From Nocardioides marinus (GTDB lineage: Bacteria > Pseudomonadota > Alphaproteobacteria > Rhodobacterales > Rhodobacteraceae), in NCBI GenBank assembly GCA_019801415.1, contig JAHVJD010000010.1:62001-126000 (forward strand): DNA of 64,000 bases. The letters are read 5' to 3'. Below the pieces are notes generated by a model. That model saw only the letters and a program-made list of their open reading frames with translations, was not told where the DNA came from and did no database searches. Positions 54,328 to 63,207 of this stretch are shown in pieces; the stretch's first letter is position 1, and each line of letters opens with the position of its first letter. Made by a program: the position numbers and the translations under genes.

Positions 54328-55791
54328 TCAGCCTCCCATCCGCGATTCAATGCGGCTGACTAGCCCCGCTGGCACCCGCGCCGCGGCCAGTTTCTGCAGC
54401 ATCTGCTGCTTTTCCTCCGACGGCATCGTGCCACTGGCCTCGACAAAGGCCACCAGCCGTGCGCGGCGCTCGTCGCTGAGTTCGATCAGATCCGGCAGGT
54501 CCGGACGCGCCTGCGCCTCGGCGCCCTGGCGCAGCGGGCGGACCTTGATGCCCGCCCCCAGCAGCGGCGTGCGCCCGGTGACCACCGCGCGCCCGGCGAG
54601 ACCGGCCCCGCGGATCAGCACATCGTCGCCCTGGCGGCGCACCAGCTCTACCGGCAATGCCTCCAGCCGGTTGTCGGCATCCAGCACCAGCACACTGCCA
54701 TCCGCGCCCAGCGCCGAAGCCGGGACGCGGGCCACGCCCGCGACTTCCGGCTCGGTCACCCGCACGGTGACGAAATCACCCGGTTTGAACCCCGGCGCGG
54801 CGTCCAGTTCAGCGTAGATCAGTCGCCCGGTCTGCCCATCGCCCGCCGCGCCGCTGGCGCGCGTGATCCGGCCTGTGGCGCTGAGCCCGGCACCGGCAGC
54901 ATCCAGCGTCACCCGCACCGGCGCTGTCAGCACCCGCCCCTCGGCATCCAGCAGCCGGGCATATTGCGCGGTAGACACACGAAAGGCGACCTCGAGCAGG
55001 TCTGGATCGACGAGCTCGGCCAGTTTTTCATTGGCCGACACCAGCCGCCCCTGCACCAGGCTGACGCCCTGCAGGGTACCGCTGAAACCGGCGGTGATGG
55101 TGGTATCCTCAAGGTCGCGGCGAGCCTCGTCCAGCGCGATCTCGGCGCGCGCCACCCGGGTGGCGGCCTGGTCGGCGCGGGCCTCGGCCTGGCTGACGGC
55201 CTGACGGCGCGAGATCACCGCCTGGCGGGCCTGCACCGCCGCCAGCTCGGCGGTTTCAACGGTGGCGGCGGTGCCGACGCCACGTGCCTGCAGATCCTGC
55301 TGACGCTGGAACGCCCGCTCGCGCAGTTGCGCCTGATCCTGCGCCGCCTGCAGTTCGTCCTGCGCCAGGATCAGCGCCCGGCCGGCGTCGCGTTCTTCGG
55401 CGCGGGCATCCATCATGTCGGCCTCGGCGCGGTCCAAGGCGGCCTGCGCGTCCGCCGGGTCGATCTGCACCAGCACTTCGCCCGCGCGCACGCTGCCGCC
55501 TTCAACGAAGCCCTCCGCCAGCTGCACCACCCGCCCCGAGGTGGCAGTGCGCAGCTCGAGCGTCCGGCGGCTCTCGATACGGCCAAAGGCGGTCAGCTCC
55601 GGGGCCACGGTCTGCATCTGCGCAGTGACGACATTCACCGCGAACACCCGCTCGCGCGCCGGTGGCGCGGCACGTTCGGCCCCCAGCCGCGATTGCACCG
55701 CGTCAACAATCAGCTGCGCGGCAAAGATCAGCAGGGCCGCCGTCACCGCCACCAGCAAAAGGCCTGTCACACTCTGCCGCAAAAAGCGCAT
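54328..55791 (-). CDS. RND efflux periplasmic adaptor (membrane fusion protein)
   Basis: A 487-aa HlyD/AcrA-type adaptor with an N-terminal membrane anchor (residues 9-30), a biotinyl-lipoyl-like domain (TSGRVVQLAEG...GEVLVQIDP), a long alpha-helical hairpin (about 115-225), and a beta-barrel part with TITAGFSGTLQGVSLVQG and FKPGDFVTVRV. The C-terminal extension after about 420 is unusual for AcrA. AAGGA precedes ATG 55791. It is transcribed with the RND permease. Confidence 0.93.
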   Translation of the reverse strand: MRFLRQSVTGLLLVAVTAALLIFAAQLIVDAVQSRLGAERAAPPARERVFAVNVVTAQMQTVAPELTAFGRIESRRTLELRTATSGRVVQLAEGFVEGGSVRAGEVLVQIDPADAQAALDRAEADMMDARAEERDAGRALILAQDELQAAQDQAQLRERAFQRQQDLQARGVGTAATVETAELAAVQARQAVISRRQAVSQAEARADQAATRVARAEIALDEARRDLEDTTITAGFSGTLQGVSLVQGRLVSANEKLAELVDPDLLEVAFRVSTAQYARLLDAEGRVLTAPVRVTLDAAGAGLSATGRITRASGAAGDGQTGRLIYAELDAAPGFKPGDFVTVRVTEPEVAGVARVPASALGADGSVLVLDADNRLEALPVELVRRQGDDVLIRGAGLAGRAVVTGRTPLLGAGIKVRPLRQGAEAQARPDLPDLIELSDERRARLVAFVEASGTMPSEEKQQMLQKLAAARVPAGLVSRIESRMGG

Positions 55792-55920
55792 CTTCAAATC
55801 CTTCCGGTGGCGGTTGCTTCCGGGGCCGCCGCATTGCTGTGTCTGGGCGCGAACGCCTTGAACCCGCTTGCAAACATACCGTTTTGCGCAGGGGTTTTCG
55901 AGCTTACACGCAAGCCACCG

Positions 55921-56463
55921 TCATTTCCGACGCAGATGTTCGTCCAATCTGGGCATTATTTCCACGAAATTGCAGGGCCGATGCCGGTAATCGAGCTGTT
56001 TGCAGAGGATCTCGTCCCAGCCGTCCTTGCAGGCGCCGGGGCTGCCGGGCAGCGCAAACAGATAGGTCCCGCCTGCGACGCCGCCCGTGGCACGCGACTG
56101 CACCGCGCTGGTGCCGATCTTCTGCATCGAGACAATCGTGAAGACGGTGCCGAAGGCCTCGATCTCCTTTTCGTAGACGTCACGGTGCGCCTCGACCGTG
56201 ACATCGCGCCCGGTCAGACCGGTGCCGCCGGTCGAAATCACCACATCAACCTTGGGGTCGGCCACCCAGGCGCGCAGCTGCGCCGCGATCTCCGTGCGCT
56301 CATCCGGGATGATCTTGCGATCTGCCAGCACATGGCCTGCGTCGCGCAACCGGTCCACCAGCACCTGGCCGGAGCGGTCGTCCTCCAGTCGGCGGCTGTC
56401 GGAGACCGTCAGCACGGCGATGCGTACCGGGATGAACTCCCGCGTTTCGTCGATCCGGGACAT
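55921..56463 (-). CDS. moaB: Molybdenum cofactor biosynthesis protein B
   Basis: MPT-binding/adenylyltransferase-type protein of Moco biosynthesis. The 180-aa product has IAVLTVSDSR near 15 and the molybdopterin-binding segment ISTGGTGLTGRDVT near 75, then PGSPGACKDGWDEIL near 138. It is separate from the moeA-mobAB-fdhD cluster 15 kb away. It starts five bases after the LysE-family gene. Confidence 0.95.
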   Translation of the reverse strand: MSRIDETREFIPVRIAVLTVSDSRRLEDDRSGQVLVDRLRDAGHVLADRKIIPDERTEIAAQLRAWVADPKVDVVISTGGTGLTGRDVTVEAHRDVYEKEIEAFGTVFTIVSMQKIGTSAVQSRATGGVAGGTYLFALPGSPGACKDGWDEILCKQLDYRHRPCNFVEIMPRLDEHLRRK

Positions 56464-56468
56464 GAGCG

Positions 56469-57089
56469 TCACACCTTTTCCATGATGGCCAGCCGTACCG
56501 CCAGCGCTGCAAAAATCGTTCCCGACACCCGGCCGAGCCAACGGGCAAAGACCGGCGAACCCGTCAGCTTGCGCCCGGCCTGCCCGGCAAAAAGACCGAC
56601 CAGCCCGTTGATGATGAAACCGCCCAGCGACAGCACCGCGCCGTAGATCAGGAACTGGCCGAACACCGGCCCGGCTTCGGGCACCACGAACTGCGGGATG
56701 AAGGCCAGCACGAAGAGGATCACCTTGGGGTTCGTCAGGTTCACGATGAACCCCGCCCGGAACGCCCGCGCCGCGGGCACCGGCACTCCGGCGGCGGCCA
56801 CCTGCCGGCCGCGCCACGCGCCCCAGGCCAGGTAAAGCAGATAGCCGACACCGACCCAGCGGATCACGTCGAACAGCCCCGGCAGCGCGGCCACCACGGC
56901 CCCGAGCCCCAGCCCCGCCAGCACCACATGCACCATGCACCCGGCGGTGATGCCCGCACTGGCCGCCACCGCAGCACCACGCCCCGAGCGCAACCCCTGG
57001 CCGAGGCAAAACATCATGTCCGCCCCGGGGGTGAGATTCAGCGCCAGCGCCGCCGGAATGAAGGCCAGCAATGTCAAAAGATCGATCAT
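56469..57089 (-). CDS. LysE-family amino acid exporter
   Basis: A 206-aa membrane protein with about six helices. FIPAALALNLTPGADMMF near 10 and the GxxxGxxxH pattern GITAGCMVHVVLAGLGLG near 47 are typical of the LysE/RhtB family. The substrate is unknown (an amino acid or homoserine lactone are possibilities). Its ATG overlaps the stop of the metallophosphoesterase gene by four bases (ATGA), and moaB follows after 5 bases. Confidence 0.9.
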   Translation of the reverse strand: MIDLLTLLAFIPAALALNLTPGADMMFCLGQGLRSGRGAAVAASAGITAGCMVHVVLAGLGLGAVVAALPGLFDVIRWVGVGYLLYLAWGAWRGRQVAAAGVPVPAARAFRAGFIVNLTNPKVILFVLAFIPQFVVPEAGPVFGQFLIYGAVLSLGGFIINGLVGLFAGQAGRKLTGSPVFARWLGRVSGTIFAALAVRLAIMEKV

Positions 57090-57685
57090 CTTTCCACCTC
57101 GAACCACGTCACGCCGGGGCCGAGGTTGACCACCTGCGTTTTTCCGATCCGGCCGCGTTGCCCCCAGCAGTCATGCACGTGTCCGCACAACAGCAATCGC
57201 GGCTGGATCCTCTCGGCAGCAGCGCGGATCGCGGTGGAGCCCACCGAAATCCCGCCGGATGTCACATCGGCAACCCCCTTGGGCGGGGAGTGCGTTATCA
57301 GGATATCGGCGGCGTCGCAGTTCGCCAGCATCGCGTTCGCCTCTACCTCGCTCAGATCGCAGGACCAGCTGCCAAAGGGCGTTTGCGGCACGCCATATCC
57401 AAGGCCGAACAGGCGCAGTCCTGCGCTCTTTGTCCCCTCACCATGCAGAACCGTTGTCGCGGCAAAGCCCGCAGCGCGCAGCTCCTCGGCGCTTTCGCCA
57501 TTTCCGGGCACAGCCACCATCGGCGCCTGCAGGTCCGCCAGCATGGCCGCCGCCCGGTCGAGCCCCCGCCGCATGTTGCAGAAATCTCCGGCCCCGATCA
57601 CCAGATCCGCCTCGGCGCTGGCCGCCACCAGCGCCGCCGCGTGCGGCGCCGACAGGTGCAGGTCGGAAAAGGCGAGGATCTTCAT
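57086..57685 (-). CDS. Metallophosphoesterase
   Basis: A 199-aa calcineurin-like phosphoesterase. DLH (FSDLHLSAPH, residues 6-15), GDFCN near 33, GNGE near 61, and the C-terminal CGHVHD near 167 provide the two-metal site. The substrate is unknown, with YfcE-like or nucleotide-phosphate types possible. The Shine-Dalgarno GGGGGGAG supports ATG 57685; the open frame upstream overlaps the UDG gene. It heads the phosphoesterase-lysE-moaB run. Confidence 0.9.
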   Translation of the reverse strand: MKILAFSDLHLSAPHAAALVAASAEADLVIGAGDFCNMRRGLDRAAAMLADLQAPMVAVPGNGESAEELRAAGFAATTVLHGEGTKSAGLRLFGLGYGVPQTPFGSWSCDLSEVEANAMLANCDAADILITHSPPKGVADVTSGGISVGSTAIRAAAERIQPRLLLCGHVHDCWGQRGRIGKTQVVNLGPGVTWFEVER

Positions 57686-57701
57686 CGGCTCCCCCCTGAG
57701 A

Positions 57702-58466
57702 TCAGCTGACGGCATCCAGCCGGGCGCGAAGCGCCAGCAGATCCGCCCATGCCAGCCGCTTCTGACGTGGCTGGCGCAACAGGTCGGCCGGATGGTACAT
57801 GGGTACGACGGGCTTGCCCCACGCCTGCTCCCACTTGCCACGCAGCCGGGACAGCCCCCGTTTGCCAAGCACCGCCTGACAGGCGACATTGCCCATCAGC
57901 ACCAGCACCTCCGGCTCCGCCAGCGCCACATGCCGCTCCAGGAACGGTGTCAGCATGGCGATCTCCGCAGCCGTCGGGTCGCGCCCCTGAGGCGGGCGCC
58001 ATGGAAGCACATTGGTCATGTAGACCTGGGCGTCACGTTCAAGATCAATGGCCGCCAGCATCCGTTCCAGAAGCGCCCCCGCCTGCCCCGCGAACGGCAG
58101 GCCCGAACGATCCTCCTCGCGGTTGGGCGCATCCCCTATAAGCATCACCCGCGCCCCCGGCGCACCAGCAGAAAAAACCAGGTTGCGGGCGCCGAGTTTC
58201 AATTCGCAATGGCTGAAGGCCTCCATCGCCGCGCGCAGGGCAGCCAGGCTGTCGGCAGCGCGCGCCGCCTTGCGCGCCTCCTCGACCGGGTCGACCTCCT
58301 TCGGCTTGGGCGGCGGCGCCGGGGCCGCCCCGGGCTTGGGCTTCGGCGCCGGGTCCTCCAGCGCGTAGCGATCCACTGGCGCCTCGCACAGGGCATCGGT
58401 GGCGCCAAGCTCCACCTGCCACTCCAACAGCGCCCGGGCGCTCCAGTAATCCAATGCCGATTCCAT
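57702..58466 (-). CDS. Uracil-DNA glycosylase superfamily protein (family 4-like)
   Basis: A 254-aa DNA repair enzyme that excises uracil. The motif GDAPNREED near 110 corresponds to GEAPGxxED of family 4, and MYHPADLLRQ near 225 to the HP motif. A Pro/Ala/Lys linker (about 40-58) precedes the catalytic part. Family-4 enzymes usually carry four cysteines for a 4Fe-4S cluster; here only SHCEL near 88 and VACQA near 194 are obvious, so the cluster may be absent. Activity should be tested. Confidence 0.85.
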   Translation of the reverse strand: MESALDYWSARALLEWQVELGATDALCEAPVDRYALEDPAPKPKPGAAPAPPPKPKEVDPVEEARKAARAADSLAALRAAMEAFSHCELKLGARNLVFSAGAPGARVMLIGDAPNREEDRSGLPFAGQAGALLERMLAAIDLERDAQVYMTNVLPWRPPQGRDPTAAEIAMLTPFLERHVALAEPEVLVLMGNVACQAVLGKRGLSRLRGKWEQAWGKPVVPMYHPADLLRQPRQKRLAWADLLALRARLDAVS

Positions 58467-58536
58467 AGGCCCAAGCTACTCCGCCCCGCCCCCGAGCGGA
58501 ACACCTCTCGGCCCCCTCACCCCAACTTTCAACCCC

Positions 58537-58585
58537 TTCACCTTTCTGGAAATACTCCGGGGAGCGCGAGGGGCCGGCCCCTCGC
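58537..58585 (+). repeat. Intergenic repeat family 1, copy C
   Basis: TTCACCTTTCTGGAAATACT then CCGGGG, followed by the perfect palindrome GCGAGGGGCCGGCCCCTCGC (58566-58585). Same order of elements as copies A and B. It lies between the divergent uracil-DNA glycosylase and pyrB genes. Confidence 0.75.
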
Positions 58586-58672
58586 CTGCGCGCGCGGCGC
58601 AAACTGCCGCAGCGCTTGCCGCACGCAGCCGCCCCGCCTATAACAAGCCGCAAATCACGCGGAGCCGCCCCC

Positions 58673-59623
58673 ATGTCCTTTGAACACCGCCACCTGCTTG
58701 GCATCGAGCCGCTGAAGCCGCATGAAATCACCGCGATTCTCGATCTTGCCGACGAATATGTGGCGCTGAACCGCCGCCCGGAAAAGCACTCCGACGTGCT
58801 GGCGGGGCTAACCCAGATCAACATGTTCTTCGAGAACTCCACCCGCACCCAGGCCAGTTTCGAACTGGCGGGCAAACGACTGGGCGCGGATGTGATGAAC
58901 ATGGCGATGCAGGCCTCCTCGATCAAGAAGGGCGAGACGCTGATCGACACCGCGATGACGCTGAACGCGATGCACCCGGACCTCCTGGTGGTGCGGCATC
59001 CGCATTCCGGTGCGGTGGATCTCTTGGCGCAGAAGGTGAACTGCGCGGTGCTGAACGCCGGCGACGGCAAGCATGAGCACCCGACGCAGGCGCTGCTGGA
59101 CGCGCTGACCATCCGCCGCTCGAAGGGGCGCCTGCACCGGCTGAACATCGCGATCTGCGGCGACATTGCGCATTCCCGCGTGGCGCGGTCGAACCTGATC
59201 CTGCTGGGAAAGATGGAAAACCGCATCCGCCTGATCGGCCCGCCGACGCTGGTGCCCGGCCAATTCGCCGAGTTCGGCGCCGAGATCTATGACGACATGC
59301 GCGAAGGTCTGAAGGACGTCGACGTGGTGATGATGCTGCGGTTGCAGAAAGAGCGGATGGACGGCGGCTTCATCCCCTCCGAGCGCGAGTACTATCACCG
59401 CTACGGCCTCGACGCCGAGAAGCTGGCGCTGGCCAAGCCCGATGCCATCGTCATGCACCCCGGCCCGATGAACCGCGGCGTGGAGATCGACGGCACGCTC
59501 GCCGATGACATCAACCGCTCGGTCATCCAGGAGCAGGTGGAAATGGGCGTTGCGGTGCGGATGGCGGCAATGGACCTTCTGGCGCGCAACCTGCGGGCGG
59601 AGCGCCAGGAAAAAGCGGGGTGA
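58673..59623 (+). CDS. pyrB: Aspartate carbamoyltransferase catalytic subunit
   Basis: Forms N-carbamoyl-aspartate in pyrimidine synthesis. The 316-aa product has the carbamoyl phosphate site [12 protein letters not shown] near 50, [10 protein letters not shown] near 138 and [10 protein letters not shown] near 264. The usual STRTR reads STRTQ. ATG 58673 gives the family start. It is followed by a small membrane-anchored protein gene and a dihydroorotase-like gene, which suggests the PyrB/PyrC' type of complex. Confidence 0.97.
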   Translation: MSFEHRHLLGIEPLKPHEITAILDLADEYVALNRRPEKHSDVLAGLTQINMFFENSTRTQASFELAGKRLGADVMNMAMQASSIKKGETLIDTAMTLNAMHPDLLVVRHPHSGAVDLLAQKVNCAVLNAGDGKHEHPTQALLDALTIRRSKGRLHRLNIAICGDIAHSRVARSNLILLGKMENRIRLIGPPTLVPGQFAEFGAEIYDDMREGLKDVDVVMMLRLQKERMDGGFIPSEREYYHRYGLDAEKLALAKPDAIVMHPGPMNRGVEIDGTLADDINRSVIQEQVEMGVAVRMAAMDLLARNLRAERQEKAG

Positions 59624-59627
59624 TCTC

Positions 59628-60161
59628 ATGACCGACGTAATCCATATCCCGGCAGGCGAGCGCGGCGTCGTGCGTCTGTTTGCGCTGGACATGCGCCCCG
59701 AGCAGGCGATGTTCCTCAAGGAGCCCGGCGCGCTGGCGCAGGTGCTGGGAATTGAAGACATCGACCTGGAGCAGGTGGAGATCTTCCCGGTCAGCGACCT
59801 GGAGGACATCGGCCTCGCAGGCTACCTGCGCGAAGGGCTGGGAGTGCCGTCCGAGCAGATCGAGGCCGACCGTGACAGGCTGGACGCGCTGGAGGGCCAT
59901 GTGCTGCTGATCCGCTCCCGCGCTTTTGACGGGCGCGAGACCCGGCTGACACCGGCCAGCCAGATCACCCTGATCGGCAGCTACGGCGAGCGCGCCACCG
60001 ACTGGAGCGGCGCCCCGCTGACCGCCGAAAGCGCCAAGCCCAACTCGGCCCCGCCGCTGCCGCCGCGCGAAGCCCGCGCCAAGGCGCAGCGCATCGGCGC
60101 AACGCTGTTCGCAATCGGCATGATCCTGATCGCCCTCCTGGTCTGGGCGCTGGCGACGTGA
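59628..60161 (+). CDS. Hypothetical membrane-anchored protein
   Basis: A 177-aa protein with a soluble N-terminal part and one C-terminal transmembrane helix at about 156-174 (IGATLFAIGMILIALLVWAL). I recognise no family. The start is 4 bases after the pyrB stop, so it belongs to the pyr operon. Residues 115-150 have a Pro/Ala-rich linker. It may tether or regulate the pyr proteins at the membrane, which is speculation. Confidence 0.78.
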   Translation: MTDVIHIPAGERGVVRLFALDMRPEQAMFLKEPGALAQVLGIEDIDLEQVEIFPVSDLEDIGLAGYLREGLGVPSEQIEADRDRLDALEGHVLLIRSRAFDGRETRLTPASQITLIGSYGERATDWSGAPLTAESAKPNSAPPLPPREARAKAQRIGATLFAIGMILIALLVWALAT

Positions 60162-60201
60162 CGGCGCACCGGATCTTCAGAAATTCAGTCAAGGTACGCA
60201 C

Positions 60202-61509
60202 ATGACCACTCTCTTCACCAATGCCCGCCTGATTGATCCCGAAGGCGGCACCGATGCGCCGGGCCAGCTGCTGGTCCGCAACGGCCGCATCGCCGCGGTC
60301 GATGCGGCCTCTGACCCGGCGGCGCTGCTGGCGGCGCAGGGCCTGCGCGCCGAAGACGTGACCGTGCAGGACTGCGGCGGCAAGTGCCTGGCGCCGGGGA
60401 TCGTGGATATCGGCGTCAAGGTCTGCGAGCCGGGCGAGCGGCACAAGGAAAGCTACAAGACCGCGGGCCTCGCGGCGGCGGCGGGCGGGGTCACCACCAT
60501 CGTCACCCGGCCCGACACCGCCCCCGCGATCGACAGCCCGGAGACGCTGGAGTTCGTCACCCGCCGCGCCCAGGCCGACACGCCGGTGAACGTGCTGCCG
60601 ATGGCCGCCCTGACAAAGGGGCGCGAGGGGCGCGAGATGACCGAGATCGGCTTTCTGATGGATGCCGGCGCGGTGGCCTTTTCCGACTGCGACCACGTGG
60701 TCACCGACACCAAGGTGTTCCAGCGGGCGCTGGCCTATGCGCGCTCTTGCGGGGCGCTGGTGATTGCCCACCCGCAGGAGCCGGTGCTGAGCCGCGGCGC
60801 CGCTGCCACCAGCGGCAAGTTCGCCGCGCTGTATGGCCTGCCCGCGGTGTCGCCGATGGCCGAACGCATGGGGCTCGACCGCGACATCGCCCTGCTGGAG
60901 ATGACCGGCGCGAAGTACCACGCCGACCAGATCACCACCGCCCGCGCCCTGCCCGCGCTGGAGCGCGCCAAGGCCAACGGGCTGGACATCACCGCGGGCA
61001 CCTCGATCCACCATCTGACGCTGAACGAGCTGGACGTGGCGGGCTACCGCAGCTTCTTCAAGGTAAAGCCCCCGCTGCGGGCCGAGGACGACCGGTTGGC
61101 GGTGGTCGAGGCGGTGCGCACGGGGCTGATCGACATCATCTCTTCGATGCACACGCCGCAGGACGAGGAAAGCAAGCGCCTGCCGTTCGAGGAAGCCGCC
61201 GCCGGGGCGGTGGCGCTGGAAACCCTGCTGCCGGCCGCGCTGCGTCTGTACCATGCCGAGCTGGTGGATCTGCCAACCCTGTTCCGCGCCATGGCCCTGA
61301 ACCCGGCCAGGCGGCTGGGGCTGGACAGCGGCCGCCTGGCCGTCGACGCGCCTGCCGATCTGGTGCTGTTCGACGCCGATGTGCCGTTTGTGCTGGACCG
61401 GTTCAAACTGCGTTCGAAATCGCAGAACACCCCTTATGACGGCCAGCGCATGCAGGGCCGCGTCGAGGCAACATTTGTGGCGGGTGAAGCCGTCTACCGG
61501 AGGGACTGA
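60202..61509 (+). CDS. Dihydroorotase-like protein lacking metal ligands
   Basis: A 435-aa amidohydrolase-fold protein in the usual pyrC place after pyrB. The zinc motif DxHxH of class I dihydroorotases is replaced by DIGVKV (near 71-76) although the flanking APGIVD and EPGE are kept. The His in VIAHPQEP near 185 and the AGTSIHH segment near 263 survive, while the late Asp (ATDHAPH) reads SSMHTPQ near 307. This is a probable non-catalytic PyrC' partner of PyrB. An active dihydroorotase is then expected elsewhere. Confidence 0.88.
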   Translation: MTTLFTNARLIDPEGGTDAPGQLLVRNGRIAAVDAASDPAALLAAQGLRAEDVTVQDCGGKCLAPGIVDIGVKVCEPGERHKESYKTAGLAAAAGGVTTIVTRPDTAPAIDSPETLEFVTRRAQADTPVNVLPMAALTKGREGREMTEIGFLMDAGAVAFSDCDHVVTDTKVFQRALAYARSCGALVIAHPQEPVLSRGAAATSGKFAALYGLPAVSPMAERMGLDRDIALLEMTGAKYHADQITTARALPALERAKANGLDITAGTSIHHLTLNELDVAGYRSFFKVKPPLRAEDDRLAVVEAVRTGLIDIISSMHTPQDEESKRLPFEEAAAGAVALETLLPAALRLYHAELVDLPTLFRAMALNPARRLGLDSGRLAVDAPADLVLFDADVPFVLDRFKLRSKSQNTPYDGQRMQGRVEATFVAGEAVYRRD

Positions 61510-62114
61510 TGCCCGTTATCGAAAGCTCTGCCGCCACGCTGCTGCTGTGGGCGCTGATCGGCTACGGCCTTGGCTCGGTGCCGTTCGGCATGGTGGTCAC
61601 CCGGCTGTTCGGCCTCGGCAACCTGCGCCAGATCGGCTCCGGCAATATCGGCACAACCAATGTGCTGCGCACCGGCAGCAAGACGGCGGCGGCGCTGACC
61701 TTGCTGCTGGATGGCGGCAAGGGCGCGGCCGCGGTGCTGCTGGCGCGGGCGCTGGCGGGCGAGGATGCGGCGCAGGCCGCGGGGCTTGCCGCCTTTCTCG
61801 GCCATTGTTTCCCGGTTTGGCTGGGGTTCAAGGGTGGCAAGGGCGTGGCTACCTTCCTGGGCCTGATGCTGGCGCTGGCCTGGCCGGTGGGCGTGGCCTG
61901 CTGCCTGAGCTGGCTGGCAACCGCGCTGATCAGCCGGATTTCCTCGCTCAGCGCGCTGGTTGCGGCGGCACTTGCGGTGGTCTGGTCGATCCTGCTGGGC
62001 TATCAGTCGGTGGCACTGCTGGCGGCGGTGCTGGCGGCGGTGGTGTTCATCCGCCATTCCGCCAACATCACCCGGCTGCGCACCGGAACTGAGCCGAAAA
62101 TCGGCCAGAAATGA
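61509..62114 (+). CDS. plsY: Glycerol-3-phosphate acyltransferase PlsY
   Basis: Acyl-phosphate-dependent acyltransferase that makes lysophosphatidate, the step before PlsC. The 201-aa product has about five helices with GYGLGSVPFGMVVTR near 19, GSGNIGTTNVLRTG near 40 and GHCFPVWLGFKGGKGVAT near 100, all PlsY hallmarks. The ATG shares one base with the upstream stop (TGATG), giving tight coupling. Confidence 0.96.
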   Translation: MPVIESSAATLLLWALIGYGLGSVPFGMVVTRLFGLGNLRQIGSGNIGTTNVLRTGSKTAAALTLLLDGGKGAAAVLLARALAGEDAAQAAGLAAFLGHCFPVWLGFKGGKGVATFLGLMLALAWPVGVACCLSWLATALISRISSLSALVAAALAVVWSILLGYQSVALLAAVLAAVVFIRHSANITRLRTGTEPKIGQK

Positions 62115-62323
62115 CCCCCGGCGGCGGGCTGGCGGCATTCCTTGCCGCCTTTGATGCGCTGCCGCCAGGAAGTTTCACCGGCACCGCCGAGGGCCGCAGA
62201 TACCGGGTCAGCCGTCAGGATATGGCCGATGGCAAGGCGCAGAAACTGATCGCGCATGAGCTGGGCGGCAAGGATTACATCAGCCTGAACCTTTACCGGC
62301 TGGCCAGCGGCGCGCGGCCATAG
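62111..62323 (+). CDS. Small hypothetical protein (70 aa)
   Basis: A 70-aa cytosolic protein, MTPGGGLAAFLAAFDALPPG... ending LYRLASGARP. ATGA overlap with plsY shows it is translated with it, which supports a real gene. No family is recognised; the middle part (GRRYRVSRQDMADGKAQKL) is basic and the C-terminal part may be a small beta/alpha domain. Confidence 0.75.
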   Translation: MTPGGGLAAFLAAFDALPPGSFTGTAEGRRYRVSRQDMADGKAQKLIAHELGGKDYISLNLYRLASGARP

Positions 62324-62654
62324 GCCCAAATGCCTTGCACTTCTCTGCTGGGCCTCAGCACATGGAGCACCGGTGGCTGCCACCGCTTGACGCGGTTCAC
62401 CTCGCCGATCCGGGTGTCGTGCCAACGAGTTCTTGGACCGCTATCTCCCCGCCTTCACGCCCGCGTGTGCGCAAGTGCGCACAGGCCAGCCGCGCCGCTG
62501 CACAGACAATTTGAGTTGTTTTGAACGTGATCGCCCGATGCCCCACTTCGGTTGCGTGACCCGCACTGATGTGCGGCACGAACAACAGAACATGTGACCC
62601 TCTGGCCGGGGTAGGTATTTTCAGCCCCCGGCGGATTTTCAAAAGGACGGAACA
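62324..62654. other. Gap before the YHS protein gene (331 bp)
   Basis: No gene is supported. It contains the dyad TGTGCGCA-AG-TGCGCACA (62466-62483) and a small hairpin CCGCAC-TGAT-GTGCGG (62561-62576). AGGA precedes the YHS gene's ATG. No clear promoter boxes were recognised. Confidence 0.6.
62466..62483. promoter_or_regulatory. 18-bp dyad upstream of the YHS gene
   Basis: TGTGCGCAAGTGCGCACA: 8-bp perfect arms with a 2-bp centre, 171 bp before the ATG. Operator-like, but the cognate regulator is unknown. Confidence 0.4.
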
Positions 62655-63128
62655 ATGAACAAGGTAAAAGCGCTCCTCGGCGGTGTGGCCCTGTCGGTGG
62701 CCCTGGCAACCTCGGCGCTGGCGGCCGGTGTGGAGATCAACGCCTCCTCCACCGGGCTGGCGATGCAGGGCTATGATCCGGTTGCATATTTCACCGATGG
62801 CGCCCCGACCAAGGGCAGCTACAAGATCACCTCGATTTACAATGACGCGACCTACCGCTTTGCCTCGGAAGAGCACAAGGCGGCATTTGAGAAGAACCCC
62901 GAGGCCTATGTGCCGGCCTATGGCGGCTATTGCGCCTTCGGCACCGCTATGGGCTTCAAGTTCGACGGCGACCCGAACCACTGGAAGATCGTCGACAACA
63001 CCCTGTACCTGAACCTGTCCGAGGACATTCAGGAGCGTTGGGAGGGCGACATTCCCGGCTTTATCCAGAACGCCGACGCCAACTGGACCGACATCGCCGA
63101 AAAGTCGCCGGAAGAGCTGCAGCAGTAA
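62655..63128 (+). CDS. Exported YHS-domain protein
   Basis: A 157-aa protein with a signal peptide (MNKVKALLGGVALSVALATSALA) and a YHS domain containing MQGYDPVAYF near 36 and YVPAYGGYCAFG near 85. YHS proteins are often associated with metal or redox sites. Function here is unknown. AAAGGACG precedes ATG 62655. A strong intrinsic terminator follows. Confidence 0.92.
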   Translation: MNKVKALLGGVALSVALATSALAAGVEINASSTGLAMQGYDPVAYFTDGAPTKGSYKITSIYNDATYRFASEEHKAAFEKNPEAYVPAYGGYCAFGTAMGFKFDGDPNHWKIVDNTLYLNLSEDIQERWEGDIPGFIQNADANWTDIAEKSPEELQQ

Positions 63129-63153
63129 AGATCTACACCACTCAGCCGGAACC

Positions 63154-63186
63154 GTCGGCGGCAGGGCGACCTGCCGCCGACTTTTT
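63154..63186 (+). terminator. Rho-independent terminator after the YHS gene
   Basis: GTCGGCGGCAGG (63154-63165), loop GCGA, CCTGCCGCCGAC (63170-63181), then TTTTT: a 12-bp perfect stem and U-run. Confidence 0.93.
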
Positions 63187-63207
63187 CATGCGGGGGCTGC
63201 TGACACG

